Assembly: GCA_020442545.1 (NCBI GenBank)
Contig: JAGRJX010000102.1
Coordinates: forward strand, 1 to 14,682
DNA from: Lysobacterales bacterium
GTDB taxonomy: Bacteria; Pseudomonadota; Gammaproteobacteria; Xanthomonadales; Xanthomonadaceae
Reading direction: 5' to 3'
DNA: 14,682 nt
A program made the position numbers and the translations under genes. This document shows positions 1 through 7,093 of the stretch, one piece after another; within the stretch, counting starts at the first letter, position 1; the number at the start of each line of letters is the position of its first letter. The notes beneath the pieces are model-generated. The model ran no database searches, was not told where the DNA came from, and saw only the letters and a list, made by a program, of their open reading frames with translations.

Positions 1-2
1 CC

Positions 3-632
3 TTCGACTACGCCACGCAGACGCTGGCCTACCTGCCGCCCAACATGCCCGACCCGCGCAGCTTCGAGTTCGGCGACGCCTGGCTGAAGGCCGCGCTGCC
101 GCTGATCGAGGCATCGCAGGGGCGCGCCTTCCTGCTGTTCACCGCCGGTCGCGCCCTGCAGCGCGCGCGTGACGCGCTGGTCGATCGCATCGACTACCCG
201 TTGTTCGTGCAAGGCGATGCCCCGCGCGGCGTGCTGCTGGAGCGTTTCCGCGAATCCGGCAACGGCGTGTTGCTCGGCCTCGCCAGCTTCTGGCAGGGCG
301 TGGACGTGCCCGGTGACGCGCTGTCGCTGGTCGTCATCGACAAGCTGCCCTTCGCCGCGCCCGATGATCCGGTACTGGAAGCGCGGCTCGATGCCATCCG
401 CCGCAGCGGCGGCAATCCCTTCCGCGACTGGCAACTCCCGAGCGCGGTGATTTCGCTGAAGCAGGGCGCCGGCCGCCTGATCCGCACCGTCAACGACCGC
501 GGCGTCCTCATGCTCTGCGACCCGCGCCTCAGCAGCGGCTACGGCCGCGTCTTCATGAAAAGCCTGCCGCCGTTTCCGGTGACGCGAAACGAGGCGGATG
601 TGTTGGCGTTCTTTGATGATCGCCTAGACTGA
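3..632 (+). CDS. yoaA: YoaA/DinG-family ATP-dependent DNA helicase, C-terminal part (5' end outside window)
   Basis: The frame is open from base 3, so this is the 3' part of a gene beginning upstream; about 209 residues are visible. It reads as the second helicase domain of a DinG/XPD-like superfamily 2 helicase. Visible family motifs are FDYATQTLAYLPPNMPDP at the start, then LFTAGRALQRARDAL, GLASFWQGVDVPG (motif V region), DKLPFAAPDDPVLEAR, and QGAGRLIRTVNDRGV (motif VI with the arginine finger) followed by DPRLSSGYG. The KLPFA.PDDP wording is closer to YoaA than to E. coli DinG, which has a different segment there. Known members unwind DNA 5'-3' and carry an Fe-S cluster in the N-terminal part, which lies outside the window and cannot be checked. 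Role inferred: DNA repair or damage response. The stop TGA at 630-632 is followed within 30 bases by the next gene. Family sure, exact subfamily less so. Confidence 0.9.
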   Translation, partial: FDYATQTLAYLPPNMPDPRSFEFGDAWLKAALPLIEASQGRAFLLFTAGRALQRARDALVDRIDYPLFVQGDAPRGVLLERFRESGNGVLLGLASFWQGVDVPGDALSLVVIDKLPFAAPDDPVLEARLDAIRRSGGNPFRDWQLPSAVISLKQGAGRLIRTVNDRGVLMLCDPRLSSGYGRVFMKSLPPFPVTRNEADVLAFFDDRLD

Positions 633-658
633 GAATTGCCCTTCACTTGGGAGGCGCT

Positions 659-1147
659 GTGCTGATTTCCTCGTGGTTCTTCCTGTTGTTGCGTCGACTG
701 AACGTGATTGCGCCTGTGTTGTTGGTTGCGTTTATCTTGATGGGTAGCTTTCCGCACTATGAGCCGATGACGTGGATCGGGTGCGGTCTTATAGCTACGT
801 ACGGAATTGTCAGTCTGTTCTTCTTCCGGTTTGGCTTGGTTGATGCGGTTTGGGATCACGGGCGTTCTCTGCTTGTCCAGGATCGTTGGCATCGTGAGCG
901 CATCCCATTGAGCGCGATCAAGTCTCTCCATGTAACCGAAGGAACCACGCCTGCTACTGCCACGATTCGACTTCATGACGCGAGTATCTTCGGCTACGAA
1001 GTTCGATTCGCAGTTTCGGCATCGATCCATCCGATCAACAGCCATACCTTGAAGCGTTTGAAGCGTTTGCAGCACAGGCTTGATCAAGTCGATGCCCGAG
1101 CTGAGTCGCTCGAAGATCCCGTTGAACCGCTGGAACGTCCCGGCTGA
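659..1147 (+). CDS. Small membrane protein with two N-terminal helices, function unknown
   Basis: I do not recognise this family. From GTG 659 it encodes about 162 residues: a short N-terminus, a hydrophobic helix (around NVIAPVLLVAFILMG), a PHYEP loop, a second helix (GCGLIATYGIVSLFFF), then a soluble tail of roughly 100 residues. The first part of the tail (VWDHGRSLLVQDRW, then RIPLSAIKSLHV) resembles the strand pattern of bacterial PH-like membrane proteins; this is a weak guess. The end is charged and probably helical. The frame also opens at TTG 647, but the only good ribosome-binding sequence, GGGAGG at 649-654, lies inside that extension and 4 nt before GTG 659, so I prefer 659. ATG 740 would delete the first helix. 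Base composition is unlike the neighbours: by hand count 721-840 is about 50% GC, against about 70% in 301-360. That suggests an acquired gene or relaxed codon selection. Confidence 0.7.
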   Translation: MLISSWFFLLLRRLNVIAPVLLVAFILMGSFPHYEPMTWIGCGLIATYGIVSLFFFRFGLVDAVWDHGRSLLVQDRWHRERIPLSAIKSLHVTEGTTPATATIRLHDASIFGYEVRFAVSASIHPINSHTLKRLKRLQHRLDQVDARAESLEDPVEPLERPG

Positions 1148-1231
1148 GCGAAAGCCTGTGTCGCGGTTCTGCCTGTCGTGGCGTAGGCTGTCGATCCGCG
1201 TCTACATCCGCGATACGCATCGGAGTCGAAT

Positions 1232-1639
1232 ATGAGTCAGGCAACGCGCAGGGGCCGCGCGCTCGGCATTGGTGGCGTCTTCTTCAAGGCCGGTGACACG
1301 GGCGCCATCGGTGACTGGTACCGCGATGCCCTGGGTTTCGACATCGCCGAATGGGGCGGCGCGCTGTTTCCGTGGCAGCGCGAAGACGGCAAACCCGGCT
1401 GGACGGTGTGGTCGCCGTTCGCCAGCGACACGACCTACTTCGACCCGGGCGACAAACCCTACATGATCAATCTGCTGGTCGATGACCTCGACAGCCTGCT
1501 CGCGCATCTGCGCGAACGCGGTGACCGCGTCCTTGATCGCGCCGAGCAAACCGAACAGGGCCGCTTCGCCTACGTCCTCGATCCCGAAGGCACGCTGCTG
1601 GAATTATGGGAGCCGTGTGACGAGCCGGCGTTGGGATAG
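1232..1639 (+). CDS. VOC-superfamily (glyoxalase/bleomycin-resistance fold) protein
   Basis: A 135-residue protein with one VOC module made of two beta-alpha-beta-beta-beta halves. The first half begins GIGGVFFKAGDTGAIGDWYRD (residues 12-32), with the typical WYRDALGF. The second begins MINLLVDDLDSLLAHLRERG (78-97) and ends in YVLDPEGTLLELWEP (114-128), the classic DPdGn.lELw signature with E124 as the usual metal-side glutamate. The other usual metal ligand position, at the start of strand 1, is not histidine (GGVFF), so metal binding is uncertain. Length fits single-domain members, which dimerise and include lyases, dioxygenases and antibiotic-binding proteins; the substrate cannot be read from sequence. 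Start ATG 1232 is the first in frame after the upstream stop region; no strong ribosome-binding site is visible (CGGAGTCG, partial). It is flanked by unrelated genes with about 85 and 123 bp gaps, so it is probably transcribed alone. Confidence 0.85.
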   Translation: MSQATRRGRALGIGGVFFKAGDTGAIGDWYRDALGFDIAEWGGALFPWQREDGKPGWTVWSPFASDTTYFDPGDKPYMINLLVDDLDSLLAHLRERGDRVLDRAEQTEQGRFAYVLDPEGTLLELWEPCDEPALG

Positions 1640-1750
1640 CGGTTCCCGGATCCAACGAACCTGTAGCGCGTATCGTTGCATCGTCTTGTGTTGATTCTGT
1701 CAGGATATGGTTTTGCGCTGCGAGGGATCGTTCTGCAGTGCTGAATCCGC

Positions 1751-1762
1751 GACAATTCGCCC
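1751..1762 (+). promoter_or_regulatory. Possible -10 element for a leaderless tsaB transcript
   Basis: GACAAT at 1751-1756 lies 6 nt before ATG 1763, and there is no Shine-Dalgarno-like sequence between them. This spacing would place the transcription start at or next to the ATG. I find no convincing -35 box, so this is only a candidate. Confidence 0.3.
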
Positions 1763-2494
1763 ATGACCACGCTACTCGCCATCGAAACTTCCACCGAAGC
1801 CTGTTCCGTTGCCGTCTGGCGTGATGGCGAGGTGCTGGAGCGCTTCGAAATCGCGCCGCGTCAGCATGCGACGCTGTTGCTGCCGTGGTGCGAGGACATG
1901 CTGGCCGAGGCGGGCGTGGCGAAGTCGCAGCTGGATGCGATTGCCGTGGGTCGCGGGCCGGGTGCGTTCACCGGCGTGCGGCTGGCGATTGCGGCGGCGC
2001 AGGGCATGGCGCTGGGTCTGGATCGGCCGCTGTTGCCGGTGTCGACGCTGGCGGCGTTGGCGCTGGGTCCGTCGCTGGAGCATCCGTTGGTGGAAGGTCA
2101 GAAGATCATGGCCGCCATCGATGCACGCATGGGCGAGGTTTATGCGGCTTGTTATGAGTCGCGGGGCAGCGATGAGCTGCACGCGTTGGGCGATGAAGCA
2201 TTGGCGGCGCCGGATGCGTTGGCATTGGCCGCTGGCGAAGGCTGGATCGGCGTCGGCACCGGGTTCGCCGCCAGCCAGGGCGAGCTGCGCCAGCGCATGG
2301 GTTCGCAGCTGATCGAATGCAGTGAAGCGGCCTTGCCGCGCGCGGTCGCCGTGGCGCGGCTGGGTGCGCGTGACTTCGCCGCAGGCCTTGCCGTGGCACC
2401 CGAGCGCGTCGAACCGGCCTACCTGCGCAACAAGGTAGCGTTGACGCTGGTTGAGCAGCAGGCGGCGCGCGCGGCCCGAAATCTGGCTGGCTGA
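1763..2494 (+). CDS. tsaB: TsaB, tRNA threonylcarbamoyladenosine (t6A) biosynthesis subunit
   Basis: A 243-residue protein of the expected size (about 230) for TsaB/YeaZ. With TsaD and TsaE it transfers the threonylcarbamoyl group, made by TsaC, onto A37 of ANN-decoding tRNAs in the cytoplasm; TsaB itself is the non-catalytic dimer partner of TsaD. Visible family features: N-terminal LLAIETSTEACSVAV (residues 4-18, ASKHA-fold phosphate loop), GRGPGAFTGVRLAIAAAQGMA (about 64-84), the P-V-S-T-L-A-A-L-A segment, AAIDARMGEVYAACY, and a C-terminal P-x-YLRNKVALT typical of the family. ATG 1763 gives a start exactly at the conserved N-terminus. The stop TGA is 6 nt before the GTG at 2501 that opens the following frame, so the two may be co-transcribed, although they are functionally unrelated. 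Confidence 0.96.
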   Translation: MTTLLAIETSTEACSVAVWRDGEVLERFEIAPRQHATLLLPWCEDMLAEAGVAKSQLDAIAVGRGPGAFTGVRLAIAAAQGMALGLDRPLLPVSTLAALALGPSLEHPLVEGQKIMAAIDARMGEVYAACYESRGSDELHALGDEALAAPDALALAAGEGWIGVGTGFAASQGELRQRMGSQLIECSEAALPRAVAVARLGARDFAAGLAVAPERVEPAYLRNKVALTLVEQQAARAARNLAG

Positions 2495-2500
2495 CGTCCG

Positions 2501-4462
2501 GTGGGCGGACACGTTGTCCCTGGACCCGCAGCCATCGGCAGGCCAGAGGTTCGCTGTGCCGGCGGGCAGCCATCTCGGCGCCGTTCCCGCCTTGTCGTGC
2601 GTAGACTGGTCGGAGTGCTGGCCTTGCTGGCTGCGCTGCTGTTCGCCGTGATGGCGTCTGCCGGCACGGCCGTGGTCCGGCTGCGTGATGCGGTCAGCGG
2701 GGCACCGATCAACCAGGCACGGTTTGTCGCATTGGCAGAGCGTGGCGATTCGTCCGACCAGCTACTGCGTGCGCAGGCTATGCCCGACACAGGCCTTCAT
2801 CGCGTTACGCTGGTGGCGGACGTCGAGCGGTGTCGCGTGCAGGCGGAAGGCTACCGCGCGCTTGCGGTGTCGCTGACCTCGAGGGCGGATGCGCTGCCAA
2901 TCACCGTACTGCTTGAACCGGAGTCACTGCCAGCCCCGTTTCGCGAACTGGCCGATGCGGCAGGCAGCCACCCGACGGCGGGCTGGGTGCAGGGCTACGT
3001 GCGGGATGCCGCAAGCGGCACGCCGCTGATCGGTGCGTGGGTGGATGATGGACATGCCGGAACACGGACCGACGAGCGAGGCTACTTCGCGCTGCCGCTC
3101 GGCGACATCCAATCACCTCCGGTGTGGCCGGGCGAGCGGCCACTTCCCCGTGAGTTCACGCTTGGCGTCGATGCAGCCGGTTACCCGCCATGGCAGCGCG
3201 ACAGCATGCTGCGCCTTGCGGGTATTCAGACTCTGCTGGTCGCGCTGGACCGTGACAAGGCCGGTCCGCAGCAGGCTCTGCTCGGTGCGCGTGATCGCAT
3301 CGGCGGCGACGGTGTAATGGCCGACGACGGCAACGCGACGCGCGGACCTGCGGAGATGGCGGGCAAGCAGAAGGCATCCCTGGCTGCAACGTTGGCGCCA
3401 CCTTCCAGCATCCGGGTCGGGTATGCGGATGCAGCCTGCACCATGCCCTGCTGTACTGGCTCGTGTACGCACAGCTGTGTTCTGCCGCTTGAAACCTATG
3501 TGCGTCGTGGTCTGGACAGCGAATGGATCGCCAGCTGGAATGCGCAAAGCCTTCGCGCTGGCAGCATCGCCTATCGCAGCTACGGTGCGGCACGCACCCA
3601 GAATCCGATGAATACCAGCTTCGACATCTGTTCCAGCGCCTGTTGTCAGGTGAACGATGCCGGCACCCATGCCAGCACCGATGCAGCTGTGGCACGTACG
3701 CCGGGTCTCATGCTGAGCCGGCAGGCCGGACAGGTATTCGCGGCCGAGTATTCGGCGGAGAACAATGCCTGGGATGATCCGGGTGATGGCCTTGGTTGCA
3801 GCAACGTCGATCTCAGCTGCGGCGATGGTTTCGTCGGATCGCCATCGCCCGGCTGGCCCTGCCTTGCCGATGCGGTTGCCGTGGGCCGCGGTTGCTTCGG
3901 GCACGGGCGCGGCATGTCGCAATGGGGCAGTCAGCGCTGGGCGATCCATGATACGACGCCGCAGAACTGGCGCTGGATCGTCGACCACTACTACAACGAC
4001 AACGGTGACGAGAGCGGTGCCGGCAGCGGCCTGCGCACTTCGGAACTGACCTCGCCGTTGTCGCTGTCGGCCATCGTTGCCGTTCCCGCGCAGGCTTCGG
4101 CGGGCACGTTGCTCAGCCTTTCCGCGCTGGCCGCCAGCACGGCTGGCGAGACGCACCAGCACCTCCTGATCGGCGCCAGCCTGTACGCGTCCGGTGTTGG
4201 CTACATCGATGATCAGGCAAACGATGCGTCGCTGGTTCTCGATCCGGGTTCGCACTTGGTGGCGCGCGGTTTCAGCGTGCCGCCTGGCACGCCGCCGGGC
4301 AGCTACGACGTGCTCTATGCGCTGTGGCTGGACGTGGACGAGGACGGAGTGATCAGCAGCATCGACCTGCCGCTGGCCATGGTCAGCGAGCCGGCGGCGT
4401 TCAGTATTCCGCACGCGGCCCTGTTTGCGAACGGCTTCGAGGGTGTGCCGCGACAACAGTGA
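2501..4462 (+). CDS. Exported SpoIID/LytB-domain protein with carboxypeptidase-regulatory-like repeats and NGFE C-terminal tail
   Basis: Up to 653 residues, exported. The longest frame starts at GTG 2501, but the export signal (VRRLVGVLALLAALLFAVMASAG) begins near GTG 2597, which may be the true start; no ribosome-binding site decides it. Two carboxypeptidase-regulatory-like segments follow: VVRLRDAVSGAPINQARF, then VQGYVRDAASGTPLIGAWV with TDERGYFALPL. The core is a SpoIID/LytB domain: LPLETYVRRGLDSEW (E331; E341 at the position of the catalytic glutamate of SpoIID), LRAGSIAYRSYG, and the closing GHGRGMSQWGSQRW (467-480). SpoIID cleaves peptidoglycan glycan strands, preferring denuded ones, so a murein-hydrolase or murein-binding role is inferred. 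Cysteines are frequent (C313, C317, C318, C322, C326 just before the domain), suggesting disulfides outside the cytoplasm. It ends ALFANGFEGVPRQQ (LFANGFE 641-647), a tail recurring on exported proteins of some Xanthomonadales. Confidence 0.85.
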   Translation: MGGHVVPGPAAIGRPEVRCAGGQPSRRRSRLVVRRLVGVLALLAALLFAVMASAGTAVVRLRDAVSGAPINQARFVALAERGDSSDQLLRAQAMPDTGLHRVTLVADVERCRVQAEGYRALAVSLTSRADALPITVLLEPESLPAPFRELADAAGSHPTAGWVQGYVRDAASGTPLIGAWVDDGHAGTRTDERGYFALPLGDIQSPPVWPGERPLPREFTLGVDAAGYPPWQRDSMLRLAGIQTLLVALDRDKAGPQQALLGARDRIGGDGVMADDGNATRGPAEMAGKQKASLAATLAPPSSIRVGYADAACTMPCCTGSCTHSCVLPLETYVRRGLDSEWIASWNAQSLRAGSIAYRSYGAARTQNPMNTSFDICSSACCQVNDAGTHASTDAAVARTPGLMLSRQAGQVFAAEYSAENNAWDDPGDGLGCSNVDLSCGDGFVGSPSPGWPCLADAVAVGRGCFGHGRGMSQWGSQRWAIHDTTPQNWRWIVDHYYNDNGDESGAGSGLRTSELTSPLSLSAIVAVPAQASAGTLLSLSALAASTAGETHQHLLIGASLYASGVGYIDDQANDASLVLDPGSHLVARGFSVPPGTPPGSYDVLYALWLDVDEDGVISSIDLPLAMVSEPAAFSIPHAALFANGFEGVPRQQ

Positions 4463-4502
4463 CGCCGCCAAAATAATGTATCGCTATATACGCATAAAGC
4501 GA

Positions 4503-4531
4503 TTGACATGCTGGATCGGTACGCGTATCGT
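4503..4531 (+). promoter_or_regulatory. Sigma70-like promoter of the metX-metB-hom operon
   Basis: A perfect -35 box TTGACA (4503-4508), a 17-bp spacer and TATCGT (4526-4531; 4 of 6 matches to TATAAT). The predicted start near 4538-4540 falls a few bases before the first riboswitch helix at 4544, as expected for an S-box leader. The AT-rich stretch just upstream (4469-4502) may act as an UP-like element. Confidence 0.7.
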
Positions 4532-4543
4532 CGCCTCCCACAT

Positions 4544-4682
4544 CCCATCGAGACCGGCTGAGGGACAGGCCCTTTGACGCCGGGGCAACCGCGGAAGCGA
4601 CGCTCGCTGATTTTTCCAGCAACCGTCGCCGCTTCCCACGGTGCCAATTCCTGCGGCAACGCTCCGCGTGCCGGAAGATGGG
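4544..4682 (+). ncRNA. SAM-I (S-box) riboswitch
   Basis: The conserved SAM-I core is readable base by base: ATCGAGA (4547-4553), GGCTGAGGGACAGGCCC (4556-4572), TTTGACGCCGGGGCAACC (4573-4590), and, after a variable hairpin, GGTGCCAATTCCTGCGG (4640-4656). P1 closes with CCCATC (4544-4549) against GATGGG (4677-4682), a perfect 6-bp helix. P3 closes with GGAAGCG (4593-4599) against CGCTTCC (4630-4636). The class binds S-adenosylmethionine and turns off methionine genes when SAM is plentiful, which fits the methionine operon starting at 4788. S-boxes are typical of Firmicutes and sporadic in Gammaproteobacteria. Which downstream structure carries the off signal is not settled: no GC hairpin plus T-run follows, so translational control is likelier than a standard terminator. 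Confidence 0.95.
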
Positions 4683-4787
4683 TCAAGGCAATGCTGTCGG
4701 CGGATGGCTTGCTGCGACGGTCTTTCTGCAGGCGATTGTCACAGGCTCCTTGGGTCGATCCATCCGACGCCCTTGTGGAGTGCCGAC

Positions 4788-5864
4788 ATGAGCCTGACCG
4801 CTGCCAGACCGAACGCCAACACCGTCAACGCCATCGATCTCGACGCCGATGGCGTTGCCTGCCATTCGTCATCCGGCCCTGCCGATCCGCTGGTTGGGCA
4901 GGCGTCGCCTCGTCGCATCTTTGTGCGTGGACAGCTTCGATGTCGGTTGCGGCTGCAGCACGCGGGCGAGCGCGAACTGCGGATTCGCTACGAGGCACAG
5001 GGCGTCGACGATGCACCGTGGCTGATCGTGCAAGGCGGTATTTCGGCGCATCGGCACGTGGCGTCCTGCGAGCAGGCCGGCGAAGCCGGCTGGTGGGAAG
5101 TGCAGTGTGGCGAGGGTCGCGCCATCGACACCCGCTGCTTCCGCGTGCTCGCCATCGACTGGCTGGGCAGCGACGGGACGCTGGACGTTCCGCTGGACTG
5201 CGCCGACCAGGCCGACGCCATTGCCACCGTGCTGGATGCGCTTGACATCGATCATGTCCAGGCCTACGTCGGCTGCTCCTACGGCGCGTCGGTGGGGCTG
5301 CACTTCGCGGTGCGACACCCGCGTCGCCTGAAACAGCTGGTCGCGATCGCCGGAGCACATCGTCCGGACATCTGGGCGCTTGCGCAGCGAAAGATCCAGC
5401 GTGGCATTGTTGAACTCGGTCGAAGCGAGCAGGCCCGCGTGGAAGCGCTGTCGCTGGCGCGTCAGCTGGCAATGCTCGGCTACCGCACGCGCGGCGAACT
5501 CGCAGCGCGCTTCCCGCAGCTGCCACGACAGGGCGACGGTGGCATCTGTCATGACAGCGCCGACTGGCTGGATCATGTCGGCGCGCAATATGCCGCACGC
5601 ACGCCGGTCACCGCATGGCTGCGGCTTTCTGAGTCGCTGGACCTGCACTGCGTTGATCCGCACGACGTGACCACGCCGACCACGGTGATTGCCATCAACC
5701 AGGATCAGCTGGTGCCACCAGCGCTGGTCGACGAGCTGGTCAACGCACTGCCTTTGCCGTGCCGGCTGCACCGGATCAGTTCGCTCTTTGGGCACGATGC
5801 CTTCCTCAAGGAGACGACCGCCATCGATACCCTGCTGCGCAGCGAGCTGGGGGTGGCGGCATGA
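4788..5864 (+). CDS. metX: Homoserine O-acyltransferase (MetX family)
   Basis: From ATG 4788 (ribosome-binding GTGGAG at 4775-4780) it encodes 358 residues. The frame stays open upstream, but that stretch is the riboswitch leader, so the start is well set. It is an alpha/beta-hydrolase of the MetX kind: GGISAHRH (83-90) near the oxyanion region, nucleophile S164 in GCSYGA (162-167), acid D306 in NQDQLVPP, and base H336 in FGHDAF, giving a complete Ser-Asp-His triad. It acylates homoserine for transsulfuration. Whether succinyl- or acetyl-CoA is used cannot be read by eye; MetX-fold enzymes switched to succinyl-CoA in some lineages, and related proteins act on serine instead. The S-box, metB and hom neighbours favour homoserine. 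First gene of the operon; its stop overlaps the metB start (ATGA). Confidence 0.9.
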   Translation: MSLTAARPNANTVNAIDLDADGVACHSSSGPADPLVGQASPRRIFVRGQLRCRLRLQHAGERELRIRYEAQGVDDAPWLIVQGGISAHRHVASCEQAGEAGWWEVQCGEGRAIDTRCFRVLAIDWLGSDGTLDVPLDCADQADAIATVLDALDIDHVQAYVGCSYGASVGLHFAVRHPRRLKQLVAIAGAHRPDIWALAQRKIQRGIVELGRSEQARVEALSLARQLAMLGYRTRGELAARFPQLPRQGDGGICHDSADWLDHVGAQYAARTPVTAWLRLSESLDLHCVDPHDVTTPTTVIAINQDQLVPPALVDELVNALPLPCRLHRISSLFGHDAFLKETTAIDTLLRSELGVAA

Positions 5865-7093
5865 GCGCGCTTAAGGGTTTGACTGCCGTGGACGCGGCGC
5901 TTTCAACGCGAGCCGTGCGCGCCGGCATCGATGGCGACAACGGTCACGGTGCGGTCGTGCCGCCGCTGGTGCTGTCCAGCAACTTCAGCTTTGCCGACTT
6001 TGGCGAGAAGCGTCGTTACGACTACAGCCGCAGCGGCAACCCGACCCGCGACGAGCTGGCGTGGGCGCTGGCCGATCTGGAAGGTGGCGCTGCGGCGACG
6101 GTCACTGCCAGCGGCATGGCCGCAGTGACGCTGGCGCTGCAGGCGCTGCTGCAGCCCGGGCAGCGATTGCTGGTGCCGCACGATGCCTACGGCGGCTGCT
6201 GGCGGCTGTTCGACGCGCTGGCGCGCAAGGGACAGTTCGAGGTCGACTACTGCGACTTCTCGAAGCCCTCGGCCGTGGCCGCGGCATTGCACGACGCCAG
6301 CAGGCCGACCCCGACGCTGGTGTGGCTGGAGACACCGTCAAACCCACTGCTGCGGATCAGCGACATTCACGCGATCAGCGAGGCCGCCCATGCGGTGGGC
6401 GCCATCGTGCTGGCGGATAACACCTTTCTGTCGCCCGCGCTGCAGCGGCCAATCGAGCTCGGCGCCGACCTGGTGCTGCATTCGACCACGAAGTACATCA
6501 ATGGCCACAGCGACGTGGTTGGCGGCGCGTTGATTGCCGCCGATCCGGTGCTCGGCGAGCGTATCGACTGGTGGGCCAATGCGCTGGGCCTTGCCGGCAG
6601 CCCGTTCGACAGCTTCCTGACCCTGCGCGGTCTTCGCACGCTGGACGCACGCCTGCGTGTGCATCAGGAAAACACCGCAAAGGTGGTCGACGGTCTGGCG
6701 AGGCACGAGGCCGTGGATGCAGTCTACTGGCCGGGCCTCAGCACTCATCCCGGCCACCTGTTGGCCGCGCGCCAGCAGGACGGCTTTGGTGCCATGCTCA
6801 GTTTCGAGCTGGCCGGCGGCGAGCCTGCCGTTCGCTGCTTCCTGGATGGTCTGCGCCACTTCACGCTCGCGGAATCGCTGGGCGGCGTGGAAAGCCTGGT
6901 AGCGCATCCCGCCACGATGACCCACGCATCGATGAGTGCCGACGCGCGCCGGGTGGCCGGTATCAGTGATGGTCTGTTGCGATTGTCGGTCGGTATCGAG
7001 CACGGAGATGACCTGCGCGAAGACGTTGTCGGCGCACTTGACCGCGTGGCGGAACTGCTGGTTGGCCAGCAGCGAAAGGAGAGGCGCGCATGA
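5861..7093 (+). CDS. metB: Cystathionine gamma-synthase / O-acylhomoserine lyase (PLP-dependent)
   Basis: From ATG 5861 it encodes 410 residues, the usual length for the Cys/Met-metabolism PLP family. The frame extends upstream to 5759, but only inside metX, and ATG 5861 forms an ATGA overlap with the metX stop. Visible motifs: YDYSRSGNPTRDELAWALADLE (cofactor phosphate and substrate contacts; shown here only in outline), TASGMAA, PHDAYGGCWRLF, WLETPSNPLLRISD, LADNTF (the aspartate that pairs with the pyridine nitrogen), and STTKYINGHSDVVGG with K211 as the Schiff-base lysine. The C-terminal lobe has SLGGVESLVAHPATMTHAS, typical of gamma-synthases and gamma-lyases. It joins O-acylhomoserine with cysteine to cystathionine, or with sulfide to homocysteine; sequence alone does not separate these. 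The operon position makes a biosynthetic role far likelier than a degradative gamma-lyase. Confidence 0.92.
   Translation: MSALKGLTAVDAALSTRAVRAGIDGDNGHGAVVPPLVLSSNFSFADFGEKRRYDYSRSGNPTRDELAWALADLEGGAAATVTASGMAAVTLALQALLQPGQRLLVPHDAYGGCWRLFDALARKGQFEVDYCDFSKPSAVAAALHDASRPTPTLVWLETPSNPLLRISDIHAISEAAHAVGAIVLADNTFLSPALQRPIELGADLVLHSTTKYINGHSDVVGGALIAADPVLGERIDWWANALGLAGSPFDSFLTLRGLRTLDARLRVHQENTAKVVDGLARHEAVDAVYWPGLSTHPGHLLAARQQDGFGAMLSFELAGGEPAVRCFLDGLRHFTLAESLGGVESLVAHPATMTHASMSADARRVAGISDGLLRLSVGIEHGDDLREDVVGALDRVAELLVGQQRKERRA

Noticed and set aside
1049..1066. Tandem repeat TTGAAGCGT x2
   Set aside because: Only two 9-nt units encoding LKR-LKR inside a gene; too short to be more than local slippage.
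1669..1677. GCGTATCGT, the same 9-mer as in the metX promoter
   Set aside because: No -35 at 16-18 bp upstream and about 90 bp before tsaB; likely chance.
3113..4471. A 452-codon open frame on the - strand
   Set aside because: Antisense to the SpoIID-domain gene; no signal, domain or start signal, and an Arg/His-rich composition typical of a shadow frame.
4574..5245. A + strand frame starting inside the riboswitch
   Set aside because: Out of phase with metX and Arg/Cys-rich; the RNA structure and the metX frame explain the sequence.
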